A DNA stretch of 64,000 nucleotides from Salinicoccus sesuvii (GCF_042648145.1 NZ_JBHRWV010000001.1:1-64000), one strand, 5' to 3'. Shown: positions 24,701 through 33,580, numbered from the stretch's first letter. Translations and numbers: made by a program. Notes: generated from the letters alone by a model not told the origin.

Positions 24701-25193
24701 CAAAGAGAAGCAGGGGCTTGAACCTGAGCCAGAACCAGTTAATATACCGATCGATATCACGTTGGATGCTTATATACCGGCATCCTATATTTCACACGAA
24801 CAGTCCAAGATCGATATATACAAACGGCTGAGAAAAACGGAATCGATTGATGTCATACGTGATATACAAGATGAGTTGTTGGATCGCTTCGGGGAATACC
24901 CTGTCGAAGTGGAACGTCTGCTTCAGCTTGTCCGTATCAAAGTCTTTGCATTAATGTTTGGCATCTATCAAGTCAAAGAAGACAGTCGCAATTTCTATCT
25001 CAATGTCTCACAGAAAGCGACAGGTCAGATCGATGGTGAGAAATTGTTCAACGATACGCAGGACTATGGCAGAATTATGAAGATATCCGTGCAGAACGGG
25101 GAGATGCTGATTACGATTCGGAACAAGGATGTCAATCAGCTTGTCAATATTCTGGAAGCGGTGCAGAACAGTAGGATGGAGGAAGTACTATGA
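21723..25193 (+). CDS. mfd: Transcription-repair coupling factor
   Basis: Removes stalled RNA polymerase and recruits UvrA. 1156 aa: UvrB-like N-terminal domains, RNA-polymerase-interacting domain (KIKSYQELNVGDYIVHVHHGVGRYLG region near 480-500), RecG-like helicase with Walker A GDVGYGKT (638-645) and DEEQ (739-742), TATPIPRTL, QLRGRVGR, and the C-terminal D7 domain. Overlaps pth and, by four bases, mazG. The yabM-type gene often found between mfd and mazG is absent here. Confidence 0.97.
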   Translation: MNDKVSKRIQNDERFLEVANHKDSLNMMVTGINDDFKPALLYELVQSEGRPIVLFVQNNHQMEKLAAPLMDMMDNVHTFPVGDIMIENHAKQSPEFMKARMSSLFALAHNEPGLFIVPVHALLKPLMPKEKLLNFEKKIEVGSILEYDQFIEDLVSLGYRRMNQAVHFGEFAVRGDIIDVYMSEQLIRIELFDDEVDSLRSIDPETQRSIENIDAFQMKPHAEYIIEQDERARLLKKVEQMHQNTRVHLDQTAKEALDEYYDTVTHPDQTFNHLVHYSRLLTDRDISIVDYISDAHRVIVDEVKNMAAAYESEFNSVSSYYESMIEAGRMFKGGGNFLEGQYERLLSLRGSTYFNLFTKSMPVEIGHIVKISVRPTEVYYGQYDILASNLNKMLNDGYMINLVLRDEDEVDKTHQLLEDLKIPSYIEEIPVDSGIVLTRGVLSKGFILPFMKVAVLGSKELYNKTSRKKKRTKKISNAEKIKSYQELNVGDYIVHVHHGVGRYLGIETLEISGIHNDYMKLQYKGTDQLYIPVDQMNLVQKYVSSDDGQPKMHKLGGTDWKKTKAKVEANVNEIADELIKLYQERSQAEGFAYSMDTDMQTAFEERFPYEPTPDQVASVGEIKKDMESIQPMDRLLCGDVGYGKTEVAIRAAFKAVQDGKQVAFLVPTTILAAQHYESLIERIEDFPVNVDMMSRFRTAGQLKKTKEGLKKGTVDIVVGTHKVLAKDIEFKDLGMLIIDEEQRFGVRHKEKIKQLKTNVDVLTLTATPIPRTLHMSLSGVRDLSVIETPPENRFPVQTYVLEYQGDFVREAIERELSRDGQVFYLHNRVDTIYQKKAHVEAMVPDAEVGVMHAKMNEKEIEETMLAFVNGEYDVLVTTTIIETGVDVPNANTLIIEDADRFGLSQLYQLRGRVGRSNRISYAYLFHQPDKVLTEVAEKRLEAIKEYTELGSGFKIAMRDLNIRGAGNLLGKHQSGFIDSVGYELYSEMLESAVKEKQGLEPEPEPVNIPIDITLDAYIPASYISHEQSKIDIYKRLRKTESIDVIRDIQDELLDRFGEYPVEVERLLQLVRIKVFALMFGIYQVKEDSRNFYLNVSQKATGQIDGEKLFNDTQDYGRIMKISVQNGEMLITIRNKDVNQLVNILEAVQNSRMEEVL

Positions 25194-26368
25194 AGCACAT
25201 AGAAGTGATTGGACTTGGGAGTTCCGATCTCGACCAGATGCCGCTTGGCGTCTGGCGACGTCTCGAACAAGCTAAACGGGTATATCTGCGAACTGAAGAT
25301 CACCCGGCAGTGACAGCGCTCAAGGAGAGTGGGACTGAGCTGATCAATTTGGATCATATGTATGAGCAGAATGAAACATTCGAAGCAACATATCATGCGA
25401 TAGTAGATAAGCTTCTGACAGCAGCAGAACATGAAGCGGTACTTTATGCAGTGCCTGGTCACCCAATGTTCTACGAAACGACGACCGAGCTGTTGCTTGC
25501 ACATCAGCAAGAAGGTGAACTTGAAGTGTCGATATCCGGCGGTCAAAGTTTTATTGATGCGGTCATTGCTGCTGTCGGCGTTCCTGTGAATGAAGGGTTC
25601 CAAGTACTTGATGGCATGACTTTCAATATTGAGAATCTGGATTATCATAAACACACATTGGTTACACAAGTCTATGACCAGTACAGCCTTGGCGAAGTCA
25701 AACTGTCACTCCTTGAATATTATCCACCTGAAACCCGAGTAAAGCTCGTCGATGCTGCAGGCGGCACTGGAGAACAGGTCATAGATTTGCCGCTTCATGA
25801 AATCGATCACGTAGGTATTCAGAGTAACCTGCTCTGTCTCTATATTCCGAAAGTTGAAGATGCGCGCATATCACAGCGTGATATCCACTATATGACGGAG
25901 GTGTTTGATCGGCTCGTCAGTGAGGATGGGTGTCCATGGGACAAGGTGCAGACCCACAAATCGATTGAGCGCCACTTGATTGAAGAAACCTACGAAGTAA
26001 TCGAGGCAATCGAAAGAGAGGACGACGAAGGCATCGTCGAGGAGCTCGGTGATATTCTCCTGCAAGTCGCACTTCACAGTGCCATCGCCAAAAAGGATGG
26101 CTATTTCGACTTCTTCGATGTTCTGGACAGTGTGACGGCTAAAATCATCAGACGCCATCCGCACGTGTTCGGCGATGTCTCTGTTGAGTCCCTTGATGAT
26201 CTCGACCGTGTGTGGGCAGAAGCTAAGGCAAAAGAAGGAAAAAAGAACAAAATAAAGTATGAAAAAGCCTATGGTGGTATTGTATTGGAATGGATGCAGC
26301 AAACCATCCATCAAGAGAAACCGCTTGAGGACATTTTGAAAGAGAGGGGATATAAAGATGAGACTTGA
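25190..26368 (+). CDS. mazG: Tetrapyrrole methylase-domain / MazG nucleotide pyrophosphohydrolase fusion
   Basis: YabN-type fusion of 392 aa. N-terminal tetrapyrrole-methylase-like half (IEVIGLGSSDLDQMPLGVW, AVPGHPMFYETT, SGGQSFIDAV), C-terminal MazG half from about 240 (LVSEDGCPWDKVQTHKS, EETYEVIEAI, EELGDILLQVALHS) with the metal-binding EExxE/EExxD residues. It likely hydrolyses non-canonical NTPs; the methylase half has no assigned substrate. ATGA overlap with mfd and an 11-base overlap with rqcP. Confidence 0.94.
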   Translation: MKHIEVIGLGSSDLDQMPLGVWRRLEQAKRVYLRTEDHPAVTALKESGTELINLDHMYEQNETFEATYHAIVDKLLTAAEHEAVLYAVPGHPMFYETTTELLLAHQQEGELEVSISGGQSFIDAVIAAVGVPVNEGFQVLDGMTFNIENLDYHKHTLVTQVYDQYSLGEVKLSLLEYYPPETRVKLVDAAGGTGEQVIDLPLHEIDHVGIQSNLLCLYIPKVEDARISQRDIHYMTEVFDRLVSEDGCPWDKVQTHKSIERHLIEETYEVIEAIEREDDEGIVEELGDILLQVALHSAIAKKDGYFDFFDVLDSVTAKIIRRHPHVFGDVSVESLDDLDRVWAEAKAKEGKKNKIKYEKAYGGIVLEWMQQTIHQEKPLEDILKERGYKDET

Positions 26369-26633
26369 TAAATTTCTCAAAGTATCCAGAGTAATCAAAA
26401 GACGGACGTTAGCCAAGGAGATCAGTGATGATGGCCGCGTCAAGGTCAACGACAAAACAGCCAAAGCAGGCACAGATCTTTCGGTTGGAGACATTGTAGA
26501 AATCGAATTCGGTAGAAAGATTGTCACACTTGAAGTACTGCAGCTCGGTGCACATGCCCGCAAGGAAGACGCAGAGCGCATGTACAAAGTGGTAAAAGAA
26601 CAGAAAATTGAAAAGGATACCAGTTTTCTCTAG
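26358..26633 (+). CDS. rqcP: Ribosome-associated quality control protein RqcP (S4 domain, YabO/HslR family)
   Basis: RNA-binding S4 protein of 91 aa. In Bacillus, RqcP works with RqcH to add alanine tails to nascent chains on obstructed 50S subunits. S4 domain: MRLDKFLKVSRVIKRRTLAKE, then GRVKVNDKTAKAGTDLSVGD. The ATG lies inside mazG behind GAGAGGGG. Family and position are typical. Confidence 0.94.
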   Translation: MRLDKFLKVSRVIKRRTLAKEISDDGRVKVNDKTAKAGTDLSVGDIVEIEFGRKIVTLEVLQLGAHARKEDAERMYKVVKEQKIEKDTSFL

Positions 26634-26702
26634 TAAACAACGTTTTTATAGTGTATTTTATAGATAGATAGCAGACAACGGACAGATTGAAGGTGTAGAG
26701 CC

Positions 26703-27101
26703 GTGAGCAAGGTAGTCAAGGTCATCAATAATTACACGAAAAGACGCGAAAATGAGAAGAAGACAAAACAGAACGAGAATCTTGCAGCGAAGAAGCGAAC
26801 ATTATTGTTTGGAAGTGTACTGCTTGTAATAGCAGGCATTCTGCTCATTGTCGCTTTTAGTCAAAAGAATCATAATCAGTTGCTTCACGAAGAGCTTGTC
26901 CAGGCACAGGTTGTATTGGACGAGCGCGTAGATGAGTCGAAGGATCTGGAACAGCAGATCAAACAACTGAATGATGATACCTATATTACACGTATTGCAA
27001 GAAGCGAATTCTTCCTTTCTGAAGAGGGTGAGATTGTGTTCAATCTTGCGGACTCGGAAGAAGCGGAAGCGCAGTCTGAAAAAAATGAGAACGAGGAATA
27101 A
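26703..27101 (+). CDS. divIC: Cell division protein DivIC
   Basis: Bitopic septum protein of 132 aa: a basic cytoplasmic N-terminus (NNYTKRRENEKKTKQNE), one membrane segment at about 35-55 (LLFGSVLLVIAGILLIVAF), an external coiled coil (HEELVQAQVVLDERVDESKDLEQQIKQL), and an acidic tail. Partner of DivIB and FtsL in the divisome. GTG start at 26703, 69 bases after rqcP; AAGGTG lies just upstream. A terminator begins at its stop codon. Confidence 0.92.
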   Translation: MSKVVKVINNYTKRRENEKKTKQNENLAAKKRTLLFGSVLLVIAGILLIVAFSQKNHNQLLHEELVQAQVVLDERVDESKDLEQQIKQLNDDTYITRIARSEFFLSEEGEIVFNLADSEEAEAQSEKNENEE

Positions 27102-27130
27102 TCATTACAATATGTAATGATTATTTTTCT
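27097..27130 (+). terminator. Terminator of divIC
   Basis: A 13-base stem (27097-27109 with 27113-27125) with an ATA loop and a T-rich tail. It includes the divIC stop codon. Confidence 0.8.
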
Positions 27131-27186
27131 CTTTAATGATATGATAAGAAGAGATTAAATGATAATTGGGAGGATAATATATAACG

Positions 27187-27567
27187 ATGTCAGTCGAAGT
27201 GGGCAGTAAAGTAAAAGGGAAAGTCACGGGTATCAAGAATTTCGGAGCATTTGTAGAGCTTCCGGGAGGAAAGACAGGGCTCGTTCACATCAGTGAGGTT
27301 GCAGATCAGTATGTAGAGGATATCAATGAGCACCTTAGTGTAGGGGAAGAAGTGGAAGTCAAGGTCCTGACCGTTGGAGATGACGGCAAAATCAGTCTGT
27401 CCATCAAAAAAGCGAAAGAGCAAAAACCTAAGCCGAAACCACGCAAAGAGCCGTCTCCGGAAGATTTCGAGAAGAAGCTCTCGAGTTTCCTAAAAGATAG
27501 CGAAGACCGCATGTCAACCATCAAGAGACAGGCCGAATCACGTCGTGGTGGACGAGGCAAGAAATAG
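27187..27567 (+). CDS. yabR: S1-domain RNA-binding protein YabR
   Basis: 126 aa: one S1 domain at about residues 1-75 (VGSKVKGKVTGIKNFGAFVELPGGK, GLVHISEVADQYVEDINEHLSVGEEVEVKVL), then a lysine- and proline-rich tail and an RGGRGKK end. It is a homologue of the general stress protein 13 group; the role is probably ribosome or RNA binding. GGGAGG is 13 bases before the ATG, longer than usual. It has its own terminator. Confidence 0.9.
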   Translation: MSVEVGSKVKGKVTGIKNFGAFVELPGGKTGLVHISEVADQYVEDINEHLSVGEEVEVKVLTVGDDGKISLSIKKAKEQKPKPKPRKEPSPEDFEKKLSSFLKDSEDRMSTIKRQAESRRGGRGKK

Positions 27568-27577
27568 ATAGAGACAT

Positions 27578-27609
27578 AGACGATTCCAGTAATCGTCTTA
27601 TTTTATTTT
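27578..27609 (+). terminator. Terminator after yabR
   Basis: An eight-base perfect stem (27578-27585 with 27591-27598), a five-base loop, then TATTTTATTTT. Confidence 0.75.
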
Positions 27610-27626
27610 CTGAGAAGGATGATCTT

Positions 27627-28880
27627 ATGGAACTCTTCACGCCTTGGGACCCGGAGGAAAAGGTTGCGCTCGCAATTTCGGGCGGAGTAGATTCCATGGT
27701 TCTGTATCAGCTTTTAAACACGGTTTATAAAGAGACCTACGATACGCTCCTCCTCCTCCATGTAAATCATGGACAACGAACAGCTTCATTTGACGAGGCG
27801 GAATATATCGTCGATATGGCACAACGAAACGGCCAACTATGTGAAACGGTCACGCTCGATATACTATCGGCCGAATTTAGTCAGGAGAAGGCTAGGGTAG
27901 CGCGGTATGATTTTTTTGGTGAAATGATGGTAAGACACGGTGCGTCAGTACTGCTTACAGCACATCATCTCGATGATCAGTATGAAACCATTCTCCATGC
28001 CCTACTTACCGGGCGTCATCTGCCTGGTAGGATGGGGATTCCAGTGCAAAGGCACATGGTCGACTACACCATTGTCCGTCCACTGATTGACGCGTCACGC
28101 ACAGAAATTGTGGACTATGCCACAGCGCACGATGTGGTCTATTTCGAAGATGAAACGAATGTCCGGACCGACTACACAAGAAATTACATCCGTCATCGAC
28201 TCATGCCACAAATTCGGGAGAGCCGGCATCTTCATGAGCAACAGCTCCTTCGTGTCCAGCAGGATATGACTGATGTGGATGCGCTTTTGAAGGACCGAGC
28301 AGATGCTTTCCTGGCGCGCTACAACACACACATCGACCGTCGCGTGTTCAATCAGGAAAGACGCATCGTCAGGTTGTACATACTGACAACTTGGCTTGCC
28401 GCGCACGGCGAGGTACCAAGACGTCGTCATATCGAGTCCATCCTCGATGCGATTGAGTCGGATATCCCCAACGCATCCTTTGAAACAGGTGCGGTCAGCA
28501 TCGTCCTATCATACGATCTTGTACTAAAAGTACAAAGCCAGAATGAAAAAATGGAGATGCTAGAAATTTATGGCGACGGTACTTATCATTTCAATGGATA
28601 CAAGATTACAGCGCATATGGCGGACAGCTATTACCCGTTGATTGTCAGGACGAAATCGGAGGGTGACCGCATGGCGGTTCCCGGTACGGGCAGGAAGAAA
28701 CTGTCGCGCATTTTCATTGATAATAAGGTACCTGCTGATGAGCGCTGTAGGATGCCTGTCGTTGTGGATAAAAACCGTCAAATCATTGCACTGGGTGAAA
28801 TTTATAATATAATGGATAGCAAGGAAAAGAAGCGTCAATTAATTATTGAAAAGGAGTTTACGAATGAGCCTGAGAAATGA
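27627..28880 (+). CDS. tilS: tRNA(Ile)-lysidine synthetase
   Basis: Converts C34 of tRNA-Ile(CAU) to lysidine, so that the tRNA reads AUA. 417 aa: PP-loop SGGVDS (18-23), LLHVNHGQR, LLTAHHLDDQYET, the NTP-transferase region DYTRNYIRHRLMP and the C-terminal substrate-binding part (RKKLSRIFIDNKVP). GAAGGATGATC lies before the ATG. Overlaps hpt by 17 bases. Confidence 0.95.
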   Translation: MELFTPWDPEEKVALAISGGVDSMVLYQLLNTVYKETYDTLLLLHVNHGQRTASFDEAEYIVDMAQRNGQLCETVTLDILSAEFSQEKARVARYDFFGEMMVRHGASVLLTAHHLDDQYETILHALLTGRHLPGRMGIPVQRHMVDYTIVRPLIDASRTEIVDYATAHDVVYFEDETNVRTDYTRNYIRHRLMPQIRESRHLHEQQLLRVQQDMTDVDALLKDRADAFLARYNTHIDRRVFNQERRIVRLYILTTWLAAHGEVPRRRHIESILDAIESDIPNASFETGAVSIVLSYDLVLKVQSQNEKMEMLEIYGDGTYHFNGYKITAHMADSYYPLIVRTKSEGDRMAVPGTGRKKLSRIFIDNKVPADERCRMPVVVDKNRQIIALGEIYNIMDSKEKKRQLIIEKEFTNEPEK

Positions 28881-29403
28881 TATTAGCGAGATTGTGCTGT
28901 CTGAAGAAGAAATTCAGAATATAGCAGAACGGCTCGGCAAAAAGATTACTGAAGACTATGAAGGAAAAACGCCAATACTGGTCGGCCTCCTGAAAGGTTC
29001 CATCATGTTCATGGGAGACTTGATCAAGTACATAGATACACATCTGGAAATTGATTTCATGGATGTTTCAAGCTATGTCGGTACAAAATCTTCCGGTGAA
29101 GTGAAAATTCTAAAAGATCTCTCCACTTCGGTGGATGGTCGTCATGTACTTGTAGTGGAAGACATCATAGAGACCGGCACAACATTGAATTCAATCATTG
29201 ATCTGATCGAATACAGAAATGCAGCATCACTTGAAATAGTGACGTTGTTGGATAAACCGATAAACAGAGAGCTTGAAGTTGATGTGAAGTATGTAGGAAC
29301 GGAAATACCTGATGGTTTCGTCGTCGGTTACGGACTGGATTTCGATGAAAAATATCGCAATCTGCCGTATATCGGTCTATTGAAGCCCGAGCTTTACCAG
29401 TAA
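28864..29403 (+). CDS. hpt: Hypoxanthine phosphoribosyltransferase
   Basis: Purine salvage enzyme of 179 aa: PRPP-binding motif VLVVEDIIETGTTLNS, VGLLKGSIMFMGDL, and DGFVVGYGLDFDEKYRNLPYIG. The ATG at 28864 has AAAAGGAG at the right distance inside tilS; a frame-open ATG 18 bases upstream is less well placed. The tilS-hpt-ftsH order is conserved. Confidence 0.96.
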   Translation: MSLRNDISEIVLSEEEIQNIAERLGKKITEDYEGKTPILVGLLKGSIMFMGDLIKYIDTHLEIDFMDVSSYVGTKSSGEVKILKDLSTSVDGRHVLVVEDIIETGTTLNSIIDLIEYRNAASLEIVTLLDKPINRELEVDVKYVGTEIPDGFVVGYGLDFDEKYRNLPYIGLLKPELYQ

Positions 29404-29477
29404 GGCAAAACAGTGGAATAACTTTGTGAAATTATGGTATTATTTCTCTTAGTCGTATTAGAAATGGAGGTTTACGG

Positions 29478-31577
29478 ATGCCTAAGAATGTAGGCCGTAA
29501 CATTTTACTGATACTCATCCTATCAGTCATCATGTTTGGTATATTTCAAAGTTTCAATGGCAATTCAGCTCTTGAAGAGGAACTCCGTTATGGTGAATTC
29601 CTTGAGCAGTTGGATGCCGGTAACATAGAAGAACTCACGATACAGCCTGAACAGAACGTCTATCTCGTTGAAGGTCGTCTGTCCGGACAGAATGAACAGG
29701 AATCCTTTACCTCTGTAATTCCTTACAACAGTACCGAGGACCTGAATCAGATTCTGGATACAGCAAGGGCCCAAGAAGGCCTCAACTTCTCGATTGAACC
29801 TGCAGAAGAGCAGAGTCCTTGGACAAGCATGCTGTTTACATTCATTCCCTTGTTGCTTATCCTCTTCCTCTTCTTGTTCCTGATGAGTCAGGCACAAGGC
29901 GGCGGTGGCGGTGGCGGCCGTGTGATGAACTTTGGTAAGAGTAAAGCGAAGCTCTACGACCAAAGCAAGAAGAAAGTCCGTTTCGAAGACGTGGCGGGCG
30001 CAGATGAAGAGAAGCAAGAACTCGTCGAAGTGGTGGACTTCCTGAAGGATCCACGTCGTTTTGACCGCATCGGTGCAAAAATACCTAAAGGTGTGCTGCT
30101 TGTCGGCCCGCCGGGTACAGGTAAAACGCTAATCGCAAAAGCGGTCGCTGGAGAAGCGGGGGTACCGTTCTTCTCAATCAGTGGTTCCGATTTTGTTGAG
30201 ATGTTTGTCGGTGTTGGTGCTTCCCGTGTACGTGACCTCTTTGAAAACGCCAAGAAGAACGCGCCATGTATCATCTTCATCGATGAAATCGATGCCGTTG
30301 GCCGTCAGCGTGGTGCAGGTGTCGGTGGCGGTCACGATGAGCGTGAACAAACGTTGAACCAGCTGCTCGTGGAAATGGATGGTTTCGGGGAAAACGAAGG
30401 CATCATCATGATTGCAGCGACAAACAGACCAGATATTTTGGACCCAGCACTACTGCGCCCAGGTCGTTTCGACAGACAGATTCCGGTCGGTCGCCCTGAT
30501 GTTAAAGGCCGTGAGGCAGTACTTAAAGTACACGCGAAGAATAAGCCGTTCGATGACAGCGTTGATTTTGCTGCATTGGCTGCGAGAACACCTGGCTTCT
30601 CAGGTGCAGATCTTGAGAATCTGCTGAATGAAGCAGCACTTGTCGCTGCCAGACAGGAAAAATCGAAAATTGACATGCGAGATGTCGATGAAGCGACAGA
30701 CAGGGTCATCGCCGGCCCGGCGAAGAAGAGCCGTGTCATTTCGAAGAAAGAACGTAATATCGTTGCCTACCACGAAGCTGGCCACACCATCATCGGCATG
30801 GTTCTAGATGATGCGGATATGGTCCACAAAGTGACAATCGTTCCCCGCGGTCAGGCAGGCGGTTATGCAGTAATGCTTCCAAAAGAAGATCGCTACTTCA
30901 TGACGAAGCCGGAACTTGAAGACAAGATTGTCGGTCTTCTTGGTGGTCGTGTATCCGAAGAGATTACTTTCGGTGAAGTGTCTACAGGTGCACACAACGA
31001 CTTCCAAAGATCAACTGGCATTGCACGTAGCATGGTGACGGAGTACGGCATGAGTGATAAACTTGGACCGTTACAGTTTGGCGATTCCAATGGCCAAGTC
31101 TTCCTTGGTAAAGATATGCAATCCGATCCGAACTACTCAGATAGCATCGCCTATGAAATTGATCAGGAAATGCAGAATATCATCAAGACACAGTACGAAC
31201 GTTGCCGCCAGATTCTGACGGATCACCAAGAGCAGCTCAATCTGATCGCCGAAACACTGCTTGAAGTAGAGACGCTTGATCGTGAACAGATTGAAGGGCT
31301 TTTCCACAACGGTAAATTGCCTGAGCGTAATTACGAAGAGAGTCGTGATGACGAAGCAGATGAAAAAATTGGCCCATCTTTCGAAGAGGCCAAAGAGGAA
31401 GCCAATAGACGCTCTGAGGAAGATCCTGCTGAAGAAGCAGAAAAAGAAGAAACATCTCGCTTCGTTGAACCTGGCGAACAACCGGTTGAACGTAGAGAAA
31501 ACCCACAGGAAGATCGTTCTCTGAATGAACAAAGAGAAAGAGAACAGCGGTGGGAAGAAGATAACCGAAGAAACTAA
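29478..31577 (+). CDS. ftsH: ATP-dependent zinc metalloprotease FtsH
   Basis: Membrane AAA+ protease. 699 aa: membrane segment at about 8-24 (ILLILILSVIMFGIF), an external domain, a second segment near 112-134 (LFTFIPLLLILFLFLFLM), a glycine-rich linker, Walker A GPPGTGKT (210-217), IDEIDAVGRQRGAG, SRH region ATNRPDILDPALLRPGRFDRQ, and the zinc site HEAGH (432-436). A charged tail of about 80 residues (Glu/Arg/Asp rich) ends it. GGAGG precedes the ATG. Confidence 0.97.
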   Translation: MPKNVGRNILLILILSVIMFGIFQSFNGNSALEEELRYGEFLEQLDAGNIEELTIQPEQNVYLVEGRLSGQNEQESFTSVIPYNSTEDLNQILDTARAQEGLNFSIEPAEEQSPWTSMLFTFIPLLLILFLFLFLMSQAQGGGGGGGRVMNFGKSKAKLYDQSKKKVRFEDVAGADEEKQELVEVVDFLKDPRRFDRIGAKIPKGVLLVGPPGTGKTLIAKAVAGEAGVPFFSISGSDFVEMFVGVGASRVRDLFENAKKNAPCIIFIDEIDAVGRQRGAGVGGGHDEREQTLNQLLVEMDGFGENEGIIMIAATNRPDILDPALLRPGRFDRQIPVGRPDVKGREAVLKVHAKNKPFDDSVDFAALAARTPGFSGADLENLLNEAALVAARQEKSKIDMRDVDEATDRVIAGPAKKSRVISKKERNIVAYHEAGHTIIGMVLDDADMVHKVTIVPRGQAGGYAVMLPKEDRYFMTKPELEDKIVGLLGGRVSEEITFGEVSTGAHNDFQRSTGIARSMVTEYGMSDKLGPLQFGDSNGQVFLGKDMQSDPNYSDSIAYEIDQEMQNIIKTQYERCRQILTDHQEQLNLIAETLLEVETLDREQIEGLFHNGKLPERNYEESRDDEADEKIGPSFEEAKEEANRRSEEDPAEEAEKEETSRFVEPGEQPVERRENPQEDRSLNEQREREQRWEEDNRRN

Positions 31578-31581
31578 TGCC

Positions 31582-31605
31582 AAGTCGCCCTTAGGGCGAC
31601 TTTTG
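31582..31605 (+). terminator. Hairpin after ftsH
   Basis: A nine-base stem (31582-31590 with 31594-31602), a TTA loop and a short T tract; probably a moderate terminator before hslO. Confidence 0.65.
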
Positions 31606-31628
31606 GTTATTTATAAGGAGGAATTCCA

Positions 31629-32498
31629 ATGGATCGTCTGATCAGAGGAATTGGAATGAACGATGAAATTCGTATCTTTTCCGTAGATACAACAGATACA
31701 GTAAACGAAGCAGTAAGTAGACATGGTGCCTATCCAACAGCTGCAGCAGCTCTCGGCCGCTCGATGACAGCAGGTCTGATGATGGGTGCAATGCTCAAAA
31801 ACGAGGAAAAAGTAACAATTACTGTCCAGGGCGGCGGCCCAATCGGTGCAATCGTAGTCGATAGCGATGCTAAAGGGAGCGTGCGTGGCTATCTTGGGAA
31901 CCCGAAAGTGCATTTCCCACTCAATGATATCGGAAAGCTTGATGTAAGACGGGCTGTTGGTACAGATGGCTTCCTGAGTGTAGCTAAGGACATTGGCTTG
32001 AAGGATCACTTCACGGGCTCGACTGAAATAGTGTCCGGCGAACTGGGAGAAGATTTTTCATACTACTTCTACGCGAGTGAGCAGATTCCATCCATCGTCG
32101 CGCTTGGTGTGCTGGTAAACCCAGACAATACAATCAAAGCTGCCGGTGGGTTCATCATACAGGTGCTGCCGGGTGCGAGTGATGAGACAATGGCCTATCT
32201 TGATGCACGTGCCAAGGAAATGACACCTGTGTCGAAATTGATCGATCAGGGGCTATCTCCAGAGGAGATCATCAATGAGGCGATAGGAGAAGAGAACTGG
32301 AGATCACTCGATGAGATGCCGGTCCACTTCGAATGTAGTTGTTCGAAGGATAGATTCCTGAACGCCATCGCATCACTTGATCCATCTGAGATTATTGCTA
32401 TGATCCAAGAAGATGGTGGTGCGGAAGCGGATTGTCATTTCTGCCGTAATAAAGTCTGGATCGAGAAAGAAGAACTCCAGGAACTTATCGCGCATTAG
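31629..32498 (+). CDS. hslO: 33 kDa redox-regulated chaperone Hsp33
   Basis: Cytosolic holdase activated by oxidation. 289 aa with the zinc-thiol switch cysteines C236, C238 (CSC) and C269, C272 (CHFC) at the C-terminus, the normal spacing. The N-terminal HSP33 domain shows GRSMTAGLMMGAMLKN and VQGGGPIGAIVVD. AAGGAGG lies before the ATG. cysK follows under its own promoter. Confidence 0.96.
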   Translation: MDRLIRGIGMNDEIRIFSVDTTDTVNEAVSRHGAYPTAAAALGRSMTAGLMMGAMLKNEEKVTITVQGGGPIGAIVVDSDAKGSVRGYLGNPKVHFPLNDIGKLDVRRAVGTDGFLSVAKDIGLKDHFTGSTEIVSGELGEDFSYYFYASEQIPSIVALGVLVNPDNTIKAAGGFIIQVLPGASDETMAYLDARAKEMTPVSKLIDQGLSPEEIINEAIGEENWRSLDEMPVHFECSCSKDRFLNAIASLDPSEIIAMIQEDGGAEADCHFCRNKVWIEKEELQELIAH

Positions 32499-32500
32499 AA

Positions 32501-32529
32501 TTGATTTTCGACAATGAAAATGGTATATT
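32501..32529 (+). promoter_or_regulatory. Putative cysK promoter
   Basis: TTGATT (32501-32506), 17 bases, TATATT (32524-32529). No obvious CymR site recognised. Confidence 0.6.
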
Positions 32530-32565
32530 TTTCATAGTAAATAAGTAGGGATGAAGGAGACTGTT

Positions 32566-33495
32566 ATGAGTAGACTTTATAATAGCATTACAGAAGTGAT
32601 CGGCAACACGCCACTTGTGAAGCTTAATAACCTGACAGACGACAGCATGGCTGATATTTATGTAAAGTTGGAATTCATGAATCCCGGAAGTTCAGTCAAG
32701 GACCGCATTGCGCTCTCCATGATTGAACGCGCTGAAAAGGAAGGCGTACTCACTGCAGATACGACAATTATCGAGCCAACAAGCGGTAATACCGGTATTG
32801 GACTGGCGATGGTAGCAGCAAGTAAAGGCTACAGAACAATACTTGTCATGCCGGATACGATGAGTAAGGAACGACGCAACCTACTCAAAGCGTATGGGGC
32901 AGAACTCATTTTGACCCCAGGAGCGGAAGGCATGAAAGGGGCCATTGGCAAAGCCGGAGAGCTTGCTGAGAAGAACGGTTACTTTATGCCCCAGCAGTTT
33001 GAAAATATGGCCAATCCTGAAATCCACGAAAAAACAACAGGACCTGAACTTGTTGAACAGACGGAAGGCTTAGATATGGGAGCGTTCGTCGCAGGTATTG
33101 GTACAGGTGGTACTATTTCTGGAGCCGGCAAAGTGCTCAAGGAGAAGTATCCGGATCTTAAGATTTATGCAGTGGAACCTGAAGATTCCCCTGTCTTGAG
33201 TGGTGGAAAACCAGGGCCGCACAAACTGCAGGGTCTCGGTGCAGGCTTCGTGCCAAAAATCCTCAATACGGAAATATACGACGAAGTTATTCAAGTTGGT
33301 AATGAGGTGGCGATGGAATGGGCACGTGAACTGGCAGCGAAGGAAGGTATCCTTGGTGGGATCTCTTCTGGCGCAGCAGTAAAAGCGAGCCTTGAAGTCG
33401 CGAAGAAGCTCGGCAAAGGCAAAAGTGTCGTAACAGTACTGCCATCGAATGGTGAAAGATACTTGTCCACCCCACTATTTAACTTCGAAGACTGA
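32566..33495 (+). CDS. cysK: Cysteine synthase (O-acetylserine sulfhydrylase)
   Basis: PLP enzyme that makes cysteine from O-acetylserine and sulfide. 309 aa: PLP lysine K45 in NPGSSVKDRIALSM, TSGNTGIGLAM substrate loop, GTGGTISGAGK phosphate-binding loop, and GGISSGAAVKASLEVAKKLG. ATG 32566 follows AAGGAGA; an upstream in-frame ATG at 32551 overlaps that ribosome site. Followed by a strong terminator. Confidence 0.97.
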   Translation: MSRLYNSITEVIGNTPLVKLNNLTDDSMADIYVKLEFMNPGSSVKDRIALSMIERAEKEGVLTADTTIIEPTSGNTGIGLAMVAASKGYRTILVMPDTMSKERRNLLKAYGAELILTPGAEGMKGAIGKAGELAEKNGYFMPQQFENMANPEIHEKTTGPELVEQTEGLDMGAFVAGIGTGGTISGAGKVLKEKYPDLKIYAVEPEDSPVLSGGKPGPHKLQGLGAGFVPKILNTEIYDEVIQVGNEVAMEWARELAAKEGILGGISSGAAVKASLEVAKKLGKGKSVVTVLPSNGERYLSTPLFNFED

Positions 33496-33506
33496 TGCAT
33501 TGCACA

Positions 33507-33542
33507 AAGACCATGTCCCGACTGGGATATGGTCTTTTATTT
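33507..33542 (+). terminator. Terminator of cysK
   Basis: A 13-base stem (33507-33519 with 33524-33536, one G-U pair), a GACT loop, and a T-rich tail. Confidence 0.88.
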
Positions 33543-33580
33543 TCAACAACGGAGTCTTATGCTTCGATATCCATACATGT

